Below, in pieces: positions 15,654-24,526 of a stretch of 64,000 nucleotides of DNA (the stretch's first letter is position 1; every line of letters begins with the position of its first letter). Under the pieces are notes generated by a model. That model was not told the DNA's origin. It saw only the letters and a program-made list of their open reading frames with translations, and did no database searches. The position numbers and the translations under genes were made by a program. The stretch is taken from positions 3,812,808-3,876,807 of the forward strand of contig NZ_CP022463.1 in the NCBI RefSeq assembly GCF_002224485.1. Direction: 5' to 3'. The stretch is from Sinomonas sp. R1AF57 (GTDB lineage: Bacteria > Actinomycetota > Actinomycetes > Actinomycetales > Micrococcaceae).

Positions 15654-17081
15654 TCAGTCGAGCGCAAGCGAGTCGAGGAGAGGCCCGACGGATGCCGCGC
15701 CGGGCAGTTCCCGCGCGAGGGCCAGTGCCCTCCGTGCGCGGGATTGGCTCATGCCGGCGAAGTCCGCGTTGGCGAGGAACTTCGCCTCGACCTGCGCGTC
15801 GGTGAGCGGGGAGTGGTGGCGGTCGCCGAGAGGGGCCTCGACCCGCTCGCGGACCGTGCCGCCGTCGTGCAGGAGCACCTCGACCTCGGCGGTGAGGTAC
15901 TCGCCGGGCGCGAGGGAGGGGACGATCTCGACGGCCTCAGCGGCCGCTGAGATTTCGGGGTCGGCCGCGGCGAGCAGGTGCTCGGGACGCACGGTCCCGT
16001 GCGCCAGTGCGGCCGCCGCGGTGAAGCGGAGGCTGAAGGCGGCGTCGACCTCGGGGGTGCGGCCGGGATGCCAGGGGGCCCCGACGAAGCCTGCTGCTGT
16101 GCGGGGAGTGACATGCACACGGATCCTCGCGGCATCGTCCAGTCGCACACCCCGGGCATGCAGGCGGGCGGCCGCGTCGAGGCTCGGGTGGCTGGCGCGG
16201 CACGAGCTGAAGGGCTTGATGACGCGGTCGGCGCAGAAGACCTCGCCGAGGCGTTCGAGCATGACCTCCGGCCGCGGCTCGGAGCAGAAGCGGTCGAGGA
16301 AGCCGAAGCGTCCTGCGAGCGGATCGTCCTCGCCGCGGTAGCCGATGCCGGCAAGCTCGACGGCGGTGATGCCGGCCTGCGCCGCGAAGGCCATCGGCAG
16401 CCGGAACGCGGGCGCGTGGTCGAAGATCGGGGCGACGGACCCCCCGAGCTGCTGGACAGCGATGCCCCACGCGTCGACCAGGCCGTCCGTCCCGATGCCA
16501 GCGAGCCTGGCCGCGAGGGCGGTTGCGCCGATGCCGTTGACCGTGCCGGTGTTGTCCTGGCCGGAGTAGACGTCGAAACCGCTGCCCACCGCGAGGCGGG
16601 CCGTGATGTCGTCGGCGAGCACCAGTGCGTCGAGCAGGGCCGCGCCGCCGGCCCCGCGCCGTTCCGCCTCGGCGAGGGCCACGGGGACGGTCGTGCCCGT
16701 GATGTGGGCCGCGACCTCCTCGCCGCCGGGGCCCTCGGCGCTCACGGGCTCGAAGTCGAAGGACCGCGTCAGCACGCTCCCGGCCCACGCCGCGGTGCGC
16801 GACGGGACGGCGGTGGAAGTGCCGAGAATGCGGGCCTCGGGCTGTCCTCCCCAGCCGCGGGCGAGGGCCAGGAGGCGGTCGCCTCCCGGGGCCCGGTGCC
16901 CCGCCAGGGCACACCCCAGCGCGTCGAGCAGCCGCACGACGGCGCGTTCCCGCGCCTCAGCGGGAATTCCCTCCGGCTGCGTGTCCATGACGTGCGCCGC
17001 CAGACGTGCGGTGAGCCGGCCGCGCGCGGCGACCCGGGCGCCGTCGTCCGTCACGCAGTGGTCGGCAGCGGTTGAGCTCAT
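15654..17081 (-). CDS. MmgE/PrpD family protein
   Basis: A 475-residue member of the MmgE/PrpD family, whose characterised members include 2-methylcitrate dehydratase and cis-aconitate or iminodisuccinate-acting enzymes. Typical features are the early VVRLLDALGCALAGHRAPGG, SFDFEPV...HITGTTVPVALAEAE, and the middle KPFSSCRASHPSLDAA. It sits between an HpaB-type hydroxylase and the flavin reductase-regulator fusion in one leftward operon, with no propionate genes nearby. It therefore probably hydrates, dehydrates or decarboxylates a ring-derived acid rather than methylcitrate (inference). The ATG at 17081 has GGAGG 8 bases ahead and is preferred to the ATG at 17087. Confidence 0.85.
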   Translation of the reverse strand: MSSTAADHCVTDDGARVAARGRLTARLAAHVMDTQPEGIPAEARERAVVRLLDALGCALAGHRAPGGDRLLALARGWGGQPEARILGTSTAVPSRTAAWAGSVLTRSFDFEPVSAEGPGGEEVAAHITGTTVPVALAEAERRGAGGAALLDALVLADDITARLAVGSGFDVYSGQDNTGTVNGIGATALAARLAGIGTDGLVDAWGIAVQQLGGSVAPIFDHAPAFRLPMAFAAQAGITAVELAGIGYRGEDDPLAGRFGFLDRFCSEPRPEVMLERLGEVFCADRVIKPFSSCRASHPSLDAAARLHARGVRLDDAARIRVHVTPRTAAGFVGAPWHPGRTPEVDAAFSLRFTAAAALAHGTVRPEHLLAAADPEISAAAEAVEIVPSLAPGEYLTAEVEVLLHDGGTVRERVEAPLGDRHHSPLTDAQVEAKFLANADFAGMSQSRARRALALARELPGAASVGPLLDSLALD

Positions 17082-17118
17082 CCTCATCGCCTCCTTCGTG
17101 GATCCTGTGGCTTCGGCC

Positions 17119-18612
17119 TCAGGCGTTGCTCGCCGCGAGGTCGTCGAGCTCTTCGGCCGGTGCCGGTACCGGCGCGATGCCGGCCTCGGCGAACATCGCC
17201 GCTAAGGCGCCCGTCTCACCCTTGGCCTGGGCCTTCCGGTGGTCCAGCGCCCGGGCACGTGCCACCGAACCGAGGTAGAACCGCTCGTACAGCTCGATCC
17301 GGCTGCCGAGGGCGGAGCCCGCGAAGTCCCAGGCGGTGCGGAAGATGCGGGCGCGCTCCTCAGGGGCGATCCCGTTCGCGCCGGGCAGGTACTTGTGGAG
17401 CAGCGGCCCCAGCCGGGGGTCCTCGAATGCGCTGGCCGTCGGGGTGGCGAGCAGGTTGTGAGAGCCCATGGACTTGATGATGTCGTTGACCCGGGCCATC
17501 CACACGGGCAGGACCGTGCGCAGCGACGAGATGTCGTCGTGGCAGAAGAAGGCGCCGCCGCCCCAGTCCGAGGCGCGGTTCTCGGCATCCGACACCACCG
17601 CACGGGCGATGCGGAGGTAGGAGTAGATCTCGCCCAGCATTGCGGCCGTGTCCGGCTTGGCCTCGGTGCCGGTGACCCGGGCCATCTGGGTGCAGAGATC
17701 GTAGGCGAACTCGAGCTTGACGGTGGCACGGATCGCCGTCTGCTGCTGCGTGTTGCCGGTGGCCGTCGCCGCATTGATGGCGTTGTACACCCCCAGGTCT
17801 CCGTCGATGAAGACCCGCTCCCAGGGGACGAGGACGTCGTCGAAGATGATGACCGCGTCCTGCTCGTCGAACCGCGAGGAGAAGGGCCTGTCGACCACCT
17901 CCATGTCCACCCCGTAGTGGTCTCGGCAGACGGCGACGACGCCGGGGCTCGCCACCGGGATCGCGAAGGAGAGGGCGTACTCCTCGAAGCCCTTCTGGAT
18001 CGGCGTCGCGGGGTAGACGTAGAGCTCGTCGGCGATGGGCCCTAGCGTGGCGAGCATCTTGGCGCCCCGGACGACCAGGCCCTGCTCAGTGCGGTCGACG
18101 ACGCGCAGCGTCAGCTCCTCGTTGATGCCCTGCAGTTCACCGACGCTCTTGTCGATGGCCGCGTGCACGATCGTGTGGGTGAGGGCGAGGTCCTGCTCCT
18201 GCACGAGCCGCCAGTAGGCCTCCAGACGCTCGAAGTACACCGGGTCGCCGGAGCGGTCATAGATGTCCTTGCGGCTCGCATGCCCGGCCAGGACCACGTT
18301 CACGTAGTCAGGGGTGCGGCCCAGCATGCCGTTGGAGTACCGCGCGAGCCTGTCGAACGCCCGGTGCCGGCGGCCGATGTCCTCCGCGCTGCGCGGCCGC
18401 ATGAGGGACACGTTGTGCTGCTGGCCGGTCTCGGGATCCATCATGAGGCAGTCGTCGGCGTACTTGTGCTGGTAGTCGAAGTACGCGGCCATTCCCGAGA
18501 TGGAGCCCTGGAAGGCGGGGTGCGTCGAGACGTCGATGCGTGCGTTGCCCAGCCATACCTCTCGGCTGTCGACGAGCCCAGCTCGGTACTGGTCTCCCGT
18601 GCGTGCCACCAT
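17119..18612 (-). CDS. 4-hydroxyphenylacetate 3-hydroxylase (HpaB) family oxygenase
   Basis: A 497-residue large component of a two-component flavin hydroxylase, with the acyl-CoA-dehydrogenase-like fold. Recognisable parts are the N-terminal RTGDQYRAGLVDSREVWLG, HTIVHAAIDKS (about 155-165), the long RGAKMLATLGPIADELYVYP region and the C-terminal WDFAGSALGSRIELYERFY. It hydroxylates a phenolic substrate using reduced FAD supplied by a partner reductase, here most likely the fusion protein at the end of the operon. First gene of the leftward operon. GGAGG precedes the ATG at 18612 by 7 bases. Homologues act on 4-hydroxyphenylacetate, chlorophenols, pyrrole-2-carboxylate and others, so the substrate is open. 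Confidence 0.9.
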   Translation of the reverse strand: MVARTGDQYRAGLVDSREVWLGNARIDVSTHPAFQGSISGMAAYFDYQHKYADDCLMMDPETGQQHNVSLMRPRSAEDIGRRHRAFDRLARYSNGMLGRTPDYVNVVLAGHASRKDIYDRSGDPVYFERLEAYWRLVQEQDLALTHTIVHAAIDKSVGELQGINEELTLRVVDRTEQGLVVRGAKMLATLGPIADELYVYPATPIQKGFEEYALSFAIPVASPGVVAVCRDHYGVDMEVVDRPFSSRFDEQDAVIIFDDVLVPWERVFIDGDLGVYNAINAATATGNTQQQTAIRATVKLEFAYDLCTQMARVTGTEAKPDTAAMLGEIYSYLRIARAVVSDAENRASDWGGGAFFCHDDISSLRTVLPVWMARVNDIIKSMGSHNLLATPTASAFEDPRLGPLLHKYLPGANGIAPEERARIFRTAWDFAGSALGSRIELYERFYLGSVARARALDHRKAQAKGETGALAAMFAEAGIAPVPAPAEELDDLAASNA

Positions 18613-18833
18613 CGGTGACCTCCTTCTGTAGTGGCCGTCGGCCAGAAAATATAATCTTGAATCGAGATTACAAAGTCGGCGGTTGCGACGCAAGTGTTTC
18701 TGCGATCTGCCTCACATGTACGGGTGTCCTCGCGTGCGCAGTCAAGGAGGGGTGGCGGTGGTCAAGAAAATATTTTCTCGGCCGAAAATGTTCAAACTGA
18801 GCTCCGCGTATGCCATCCTGTGGTGAGGACCAC
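18613..18833. promoter_or_regulatory. Divergent control region with two palindromes
   Basis: A 221-base AT-richer gap between the leftward HpaB operon and the rightward MHS permease. It contains the 19-base near-palindrome TAATCTTGAATCGAGATTA (18652-18670, 16 of 19 positions symmetrical) close to the HpaB gene, and the perfect 12-base palindrome GAAAATATTTTC (18766-18777) close to the permease gene. The first differs from the TGCAATAT-type sites elsewhere in the island. It is a plausible target for the GntR part of the flavin reductase fusion (inference). Confidence 0.6.
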
Positions 18834-20228
18834 ATGACATCCCCGCCGGAAGGCCCGCACATGACGCACGCAACGACGCGAGCTGGGAACCCCTCGGACT
18901 CGCTGAACACCAAAGACCTGCGCCGGATCCTCGCTTCGAGCGCGATCGGCTCGATCATCGAGTACTACGACTTCATCCTCTACGCCACTGCCGCATCCCT
19001 GATCTTCGACAAGGTCTTCTTCTCGAACCTGCCCCCGGGTGTCGCCCTCTTCGCCTCCTTCGGCACGCTGGCTGTCGGCTACATTGCCCGTCCGCTCGGC
19101 GGCGTCGTCTTCGGCCACTTCGGTGACCGGGTCAGCCGAAAGCGCATGCTCGTGGTCTCGATGCTCCTGATGGGCGTCGCGACGGTGGCGATCGGCCTCC
19201 TTCCGACCCAGTCCCAGATCGGCCTCGCCGCTCCGATCCTCCTCGTCATCCTCCGGGTGGTGCAGGGCCTCTCCGTGGGTGGTGAGTGGGGAGGCGCCAC
19301 GCTCATGGCCCTCGAGCACGCACCCGAGTCAAAGAGGGGCTTTGCCGCCGCCTTCGCCAACGCGGGCGGGCCGGCGGGCGGACTCGTCGCCACGTTCGTC
19401 GTCTCCGGGGTCTCCGCGCTGACGGGCCCCGCCTTCCTCGACTGGGGCTGGCGCATCCCGTTCCTGCTCTCCGCCGTCCTCATCCTCATCGGCCTGCTCA
19501 TCCGCCTCAAGGTGGCCGAATCGCCGGTCTTCCAGGCGCTGGACTCCGAGGCGGAGGAGTCGCGGAAGCGGAAGAGGTTCCCGGTAGTCGTGGTGTTCCG
19601 CCGGCACTGGCGCCCGCTCGTGCTCACGCTCGTGGCATCCCTCGGCTTCTACACGATGCAGGGGTTCCTCACCTCGTGGGGCGTGTCTGTGGCCAACGCG
19701 GAGGGGGTCTCCCGGGAGGGAATCCTCAACGTCAAGGGCATCGCCGCCGTCGTGACCATCATCGGTTGCTTCGCCGCCGCCCGGGCCAGCGACAGGCTGG
19801 GCCGCAGGGCGGTGCTCGCTGCCGGCGGGGTTCTCGGGATCCTCTGGGTCTACCCGGCGCTCGTCCTCCTCCACAACGGCACCCTGTGGGGCTTCTCGGT
19901 AGCCGTGATCGTCGGCAACGGGCTCGTCCAGGGCCTGCTCGCCGGGCCCATCGGCGCCTACATCTCGGAGCAGTTCCCGCCCGAGGTCCGCTACACCGGG
20001 TCGTCCCTGTCCTACCAGGCGGCATCGACACTGGGGGCAGGCCTGACGCCGATGCTCGCGACCCTGCTCGTCATGGTCGACGGCAGCTTCGCCCTCGTCG
20101 GGGTGGCCTGGGCGCTGATCCTCGTCGCGGGCCTGGTCGCTGTCTTCTTGAGCCGAGAAGGGACGCGGCTCGGAGCGGACGCCGCTCCTCGTGCGGAGAC
20201 GGGGAAGACGCGCGCCGCCGTTCGCTGA
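18834..20228 (+). CDS. MFS permease, metabolite:H+ symporter (MHS) family
   Basis: A 464-residue, 12-helix proton symporter. MHS hallmarks are SIIEYYDFILYATAASLIFD at the first helix, the motif-A loop GHFGDRVSRKRML, LRVVQGLSVGGEWGGATLM, and WRIPFLLSAVLILIGLLIRL. The family imports citrate, ketoglutarate, shikimate, proline/betaine and aromatic acids. Divergent from the HpaB operon and followed by an NtaA-like monooxygenase, it likely imports the substrate of one of them. Start uncertain among 18810, 18834 and 18861; 18834 has AGGA at a suitable distance. Confidence 0.9.
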   Translation: MTSPPEGPHMTHATTRAGNPSDSLNTKDLRRILASSAIGSIIEYYDFILYATAASLIFDKVFFSNLPPGVALFASFGTLAVGYIARPLGGVVFGHFGDRVSRKRMLVVSMLLMGVATVAIGLLPTQSQIGLAAPILLVILRVVQGLSVGGEWGGATLMALEHAPESKRGFAAAFANAGGPAGGLVATFVVSGVSALTGPAFLDWGWRIPFLLSAVLILIGLLIRLKVAESPVFQALDSEAEESRKRKRFPVVVVFRRHWRPLVLTLVASLGFYTMQGFLTSWGVSVANAEGVSREGILNVKGIAAVVTIIGCFAAARASDRLGRRAVLAAGGVLGILWVYPALVLLHNGTLWGFSVAVIVGNGLVQGLLAGPIGAYISEQFPPEVRYTGSSLSYQAASTLGAGLTPMLATLLVMVDGSFALVGVAWALILVAGLVAVFLSREGTRLGADAAPRAETGKTRAAVR

Positions 20229-20389
20229 GCACGGCTGGGCCTCGTCTGCGGATCATGGTTCCGCCTGTGCCGTAAAGCCTATTTCTTAGAACATTGAGCC
20301 CTGATTTCGATGCTTTACCAGATGAAGTTGGGGTCCCACGATGGAAGTACACCGCGGCGATGCAGCCGGGTGCCCTGAAAGGAACTCTC

Positions 20390-21724
20390 ATGACCAACTC
20401 GCGCGGACACCACATGGTGCTCACCACCTTCATGCTGCCGGCGGGCTACCACAAGGACAGCTGGCGCATGGCGGGCAGCCGGGCCGACGAACTCGGCAAC
20501 TTCGACTTCGTCGCGGACCTCACCCGCATGGCCGAGGCAGCCAAGCTCGACGCCGTCTTCTTCGGCGACATTGCGCACGCCAACACGGTGATGCGCGGGG
20601 ACATCAAGATGAACGGCTTCTACGAGCCGATGACGACGCTCGCCGCGCTCGCCGCGGTGACGAAGAACATCGGCCTCATCGGCACCATCTCGACGTCCTT
20701 CTACGAGCCCTACAACGTGGCGCGCCTGCTCGCCGGGCTTGACCACATGTCGGGTGGCCGCGCCGGCTGGAACATCGTCACGAGCTCCGACGGCTACCAG
20801 AACTTCGGGCTGACGGAAGCCCCCGACGGGCCCACCCGCTACCGGCGCGCGACCGAATTCGTCGAGGTCGTCCAGAAGCTCTGGGACAGCTGGGAAGACG
20901 GCGCAGTCATCAACGACCGCGACTCGGGCTGGTACACCGACACGTCGAAGATCCACGCGATCGACCACGTCGGCGAGTACTTCCGTGTTCAGGGCCCTCT
21001 TCCCGGCCCCCGGTCGCCGCAGGGGCGTCCGGTGCTGGTCCAGGCCGGGTCGTCCGGCCCCGGCGTCGAGCTCGGGACCTCGGTGGCGGACGGGATCTAC
21101 ACGGCCCAGCCCCTCCTTCAGCCCTCCATCGAGTTCTACGCGGACTTCAAGGCCAAGGCCGCCGCGAAGGGCCGGGACCCGGAACTGATCAAGGTCATCC
21201 CGGGCATCCTCCCGATCATCGGCGACACCCAGGCCGAGGCCGACGAGCTCGCGGAGGAGCTGGCGCGCAACATCCACATGGAGAACGGGCGCCGGCAGGT
21301 CGGCGCTGACCTCAAGCTGGACCTGTCCTCCCTCGACCTCGACGAGGCGATCCCGGTCGAGTGGTTCACGGAGGATCCTGCGCGGGGCTCCCGCTACCAC
21401 ATCTACCGCCGCAAGAGCGTCGACCAGGGCATGACGCTGCGCGAGCTCATCGTGGACCTGGCCCGTTCGACCGGCCACCAGTGGATGGCCGGGACGCCGG
21501 GTGCCATTGCCGACCGGATGATCGAGTGGTTCGAGGCCCGGGCATGCGACGGGTTCAACCTCAACTCTCCCTTCAACCCCGGCGGCTTCGCACTGATCTG
21601 CGACAAGCTGGTGCCGGAGCTCGCGGAGCGCGGCTACTTCCGCCACGAGTACGAGGGCACCACGCTGCGCGAGAACCTCGGCCTCCCGTACCCGTCCGCC
21701 GTGCGCGAGTCGTCGCTCGCCTGA
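20390..21724 (+). CDS. FMN-dependent NtaA/SnaA/DszA-family monooxygenase
   Basis: A 444-residue bacterial-luciferase-fold monooxygenase of the nitrilotriacetate monooxygenase component A group. Typical elements are FVADLTRMAEAAKLDAVFFGD (about 40-60), EPMTTLAALAAVT, GLDHMSGGRAGWNIVTSS and RPVLVQAGSSGPGVELG. These enzymes need FMNH2 from a separate reductase and oxidise aminopolycarboxylates, sulfones or branched amine/ether substrates. No stand-alone reductase lies nearby, so it may borrow the fusion at 14456-15604. AAGGA precedes the ATG at 20390, chosen over an upstream in-frame ATG at 20294. Confidence 0.9.
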   Translation: MTNSRGHHMVLTTFMLPAGYHKDSWRMAGSRADELGNFDFVADLTRMAEAAKLDAVFFGDIAHANTVMRGDIKMNGFYEPMTTLAALAAVTKNIGLIGTISTSFYEPYNVARLLAGLDHMSGGRAGWNIVTSSDGYQNFGLTEAPDGPTRYRRATEFVEVVQKLWDSWEDGAVINDRDSGWYTDTSKIHAIDHVGEYFRVQGPLPGPRSPQGRPVLVQAGSSGPGVELGTSVADGIYTAQPLLQPSIEFYADFKAKAAAKGRDPELIKVIPGILPIIGDTQAEADELAEELARNIHMENGRRQVGADLKLDLSSLDLDEAIPVEWFTEDPARGSRYHIYRRKSVDQGMTLRELIVDLARSTGHQWMAGTPGAIADRMIEWFEARACDGFNLNSPFNPGGFALICDKLVPELAERGYFRHEYEGTTLRENLGLPYPSAVRESSLA

Positions 21725-21742
21725 GCGTCCGCCGTGAGCCCG

Positions 21743-22678
21743 TCAGTCCCCGCCACGCTCGGTGAACAGCTCGAGCGCCACGTCGATCCAGGCGCGTGCC
21801 CTGACCGAGGGGCGTGTGCTGCGGGGGCTCGCGAGCGCGACCTGGACTGGCCGGGACAGCTCGGCCCGTGCGCGCAGCGGGAGGAGCCGTACGCCGAGCT
21901 CGGCGTACGGCGCCTCGAGCGCGGTCTGCTGGTACAGGACCGCGACGCCGCGCCCCACCGCGACGAGGGACCTCACCGTTGCGTACGAGCGGGAGCGGTG
22001 CCGCACCTGGGGAACCGCGCCGGCATCGTGGAGGAGCTGCAGCACCCGGCTCCCCAGGGGAGGGGAGTCGAAGAGGACGAGCGGTTCGTGCGCGATGTCC
22101 GTCAGCCGCACCCCCTCCGCTTCCGCGAGCGGGTGGTCGGCTGGGACGAGGACATGCGGGGCCGCGTCCGCCAGGGCGACCGTGGTCAGCGCAGGGTCCA
22201 CGCCGGCGTCGTACACGAAGGCGACGTCGAGCGCTCCGGCGAGGAGCCCCGCCTGCACGTCCTCGTGGAAGCCCTCGACGAAGTCCACCTCGACTCCCGG
22301 GCACTGGCGGGCGAAGTCGGTGAGCATGGCCGGGATGATGGTCGGCCCGAGCGTGATGTCGCAGCCCACCGTGAGGGGGCCCCGCAGCTGCGAACGGTCC
22401 TCCCGGGAGAGCGCCGCGATGGAGTCCGCAAGCCTGAGGAGTTCCCGGGCCATCCCGAGCACCTGGCGGCCCGTCGCGGTGAGGGCGACGCCCTTGGCGC
22501 GGCGTTTGACGAGCAGTTCGGCGCCTACCGCCCGCTCGAGTTCGCCGATCGACGTGGAGATCGCCGACGGGGCCATGTGCAGCCGACGAGCCGCCTCGGC
22601 CAAGGTCCCGGACTCGGCCGCGAGGACGAAGTGCCAGGCCTGCCGGAGGGTGAGCGCGGGCTGCTGCTCGGGGATCAT
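21743..22678 (-). CDS. LysR family transcriptional regulator
   Basis: A 311-residue LysR-type regulator. The N-terminal winged helix spans about 8-68 (GTLAEAARRLHMAPSAISTSIGELERAVGAELLVKR), and the periplasmic-binding-protein-like effector domain about 95-300. It is convergent with the NtaA-like gene and divergent from the VAO oxidase gene 79 bases away. By the usual LysR layout it most likely controls the VAO-BVMO-esterase operon. Confidence 0.93.
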   Translation of the reverse strand: MIPEQQPALTLRQAWHFVLAAESGTLAEAARRLHMAPSAISTSIGELERAVGAELLVKRRAKGVALTATGRQVLGMARELLRLADSIAALSREDRSQLRGPLTVGCDITLGPTIIPAMLTDFARQCPGVEVDFVEGFHEDVQAGLLAGALDVAFVYDAGVDPALTTVALADAAPHVLVPADHPLAEAEGVRLTDIAHEPLVLFDSPPLGSRVLQLLHDAGAVPQVRHRSRSYATVRSLVAVGRGVAVLYQQTALEAPYAELGVRLLPLRARAELSRPVQVALASPRSTRPSVRARAWIDVALELFTERGGD

Positions 22679-22757
22679 GCGCCGAGCCTAGCCGGTTGCA
22701 GGAGCCTTCCTCGGCCCGGCTGCTGAACAAGCCTTGAGAAAAACGAAGGAAATGAAC

Positions 22758-24410
22758 ATGTCCGCACATTCCGTCCTGTCCGCAGATTCCGCCACGGACT
22801 CCCGCGAGGAGTTCCTCCGCCGCGCCGCCGAGATCATCGGCGACGAGCACGTGGTCCGCCCCGACGTCCAGGACGGCTACCTCGACCCGTACCCGCTCAA
22901 TCCCGGCCGTTCGGCATGGCCCGGGGTCCGGCCCGCAGGCACCGAGGAAGTCCAGGCCCTCGTTCGGCTCGCCGGCGAGACCGGAACCCCGCTGTGGACG
23001 TTCTCCCGGGGGAAGAACCTGGGCTACGGCGGCCCGGAGCCGCGGGACCAGGGCATGGTCGCGCTCGACCTGTCCCGCATGAACCGCATCCTCGCCGTCG
23101 ACGACAGGCTCGGCTATGCCGTCGTGGAACCGGGAGTCACCTTCTTCGACCTCTTCGAGTACATCCGCGAGCACGGCCTTAATCTCTGGATGAGCGTTCC
23201 GGCGCTCGGCTGGGGCTCGATCCTCGGCAACATGCTGGACCGCGGCTACGGCATGACCCCTCTGGGCGACCACGTCAAGAGCCTCTGCGGCGTCGAGGTC
23301 GTGCTCCCGGACGGCGACCTCCTGCGCACCGGCATGGGAGCGATGGAGGGCACCGACCTGGGGCCGATCTTCCAAGGAGGGTTCGGCCCCACCCTCGACG
23401 GGCTCTTCACGCAGTCGAACCTCGGCGTCGTCGTCTCGGGTGGCCTGTGGCTCATGCCCGCCCCCCAGGCGTTCGCCAACGGGGACATCATGGTCGAGCG
23501 CGAGGAGGACCTCCCAGCCTTGATCGACGTGCTCACCCAGCTTCGGCGCGAGGACGTCATCCAGAACAACGCGCTGTGCGGGAACGTCGTGCGCGCCGCA
23601 ACGATGCGCGGGGCTCGGAAGGACTTCTGGGACGGGGAAGGGTCGATCCCGGACTGGCGGCTGGAGGAGATGCGGCGCGACTTCGGCATCGGGCAGTGGA
23701 ATGCCAAGTTCGGGCTGTACGGCGACCCGGGACTCGTCCGCAGGCGGCTGGAGATCGTCCGGGACCGCGTCACCGCTGCCGTCCCGGGAGCAAGGGTGGA
23801 CGCCCGGGTGTACGAGGGCGAGGAAGGCCGCCGGCTCGACCACGAGCGCATCGCCGAGGCGGACCGCACGCAGATGGCGGGTGTCCCGACGCTGAAGCCC
23901 CTCTCCACGATTGCCTGGGCCTCCGAGAACGGCGGCCACATCGACGCCGCGCCCATCATCCCTGCGCGCGGCGAGGAGGTGTACGCGTTCTACCAGGAGG
24001 CCAAGGCGCTCTACGCGGAGTACGGGTTCGACCTCTACATCGGCTACCACCTGTACCCGCGGCACATGGTGCACGTGACCATGATCTTCTTCGAGCGCGG
24101 CAACGAGGAGATGCTCGCGCGCGCCCGAGAGCTCTACACGCGCCTGCTCGACGCTGCCCGTTCCCATGGCTATGCGCCGTATCGCAGCCACGTCGACCAC
24201 ATGGACCGCATCGCTGCCGGCTTCGACTTCAACGACCGTGCGGCTCTGCGCTTCCAGGAGCGACTCAAGGACGCTGTCGACCCCCGCGGCATCATCTCCC
24301 CCGGCAAGCAGGGGGTCTGGCCGGCGCGGTTCCGGCAGGCGCATACCAGTGAGCAGGGGAGCATCCCCCGCGCTGAAGCCGAGCACACCGCGTCCACCGC
24401 GGCCAACTGA
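22758..24410 (+). CDS. VAO-family FAD oxidase (4-cresol/4-alkylphenol/vanillyl-alcohol type)
   Basis: A 550-residue flavoprotein of the vanillyl-alcohol oxidase/4-cresol dehydrogenase family. The PP-loop FAD domain shows GTPLWTFSRGKNLGYGGPEP and RILAVDDRLGYAVVEPGVTF, then GWGSILGNMLDRGYGMTPLG. The C-terminal substrate domain ends DPRGIISPGKQGVWP, typical for the family. Relatives oxidise para-alkylphenols via quinone methides to alcohols, ketones or vinylphenols. Next come a 4-hydroxyacetophenone-type BVMO and an esterase, so oxidation of a 4-alkylphenol or its alcohol to the aryl ketone is likely (inference). The ATG at 22758 has AAGGA 7 bases ahead, better than 22734 or 22752. Confidence 0.9.
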   Translation: MSAHSVLSADSATDSREEFLRRAAEIIGDEHVVRPDVQDGYLDPYPLNPGRSAWPGVRPAGTEEVQALVRLAGETGTPLWTFSRGKNLGYGGPEPRDQGMVALDLSRMNRILAVDDRLGYAVVEPGVTFFDLFEYIREHGLNLWMSVPALGWGSILGNMLDRGYGMTPLGDHVKSLCGVEVVLPDGDLLRTGMGAMEGTDLGPIFQGGFGPTLDGLFTQSNLGVVVSGGLWLMPAPQAFANGDIMVEREEDLPALIDVLTQLRREDVIQNNALCGNVVRAATMRGARKDFWDGEGSIPDWRLEEMRRDFGIGQWNAKFGLYGDPGLVRRRLEIVRDRVTAAVPGARVDARVYEGEEGRRLDHERIAEADRTQMAGVPTLKPLSTIAWASENGGHIDAAPIIPARGEEVYAFYQEAKALYAEYGFDLYIGYHLYPRHMVHVTMIFFERGNEEMLARARELYTRLLDAARSHGYAPYRSHVDHMDRIAAGFDFNDRAALRFQERLKDAVDPRGIISPGKQGVWPARFRQAHTSEQGSIPRAEAEHTASTAAN

Positions 24411-24432
24411 GGCACACTGCTACCAGAGCAAA

Positions 24433-24461
24433 TAATGCATTTTTCTTGTTTATTGCATTTT
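24433..24461. promoter_or_regulatory. Paired TGCAwTA-type half-sites upstream of the BVMO gene
   Basis: TAATGCATTTT (24433-24443) and TATTGCATTTT (24451-24461) are near-identical direct repeats 18 bases apart in a markedly AT-rich gap. Each matches one half of the operator at 5859-5884, suggesting a common regulator. Confidence 0.5.
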
Positions 24462-24526
24462 AACCGATACTATGGACGGAGACGTGATGCCGCTCACGGA
24501 GCGGCGCGTGATCCGAGGAGAGCACT

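Noticed and set aside
21573-24386. Leftward open frame of 937 codons
   Set aside because: It is antisense to the VAO oxidase and out of frame with the real LysR gene; composition is typical of a shadow frame.
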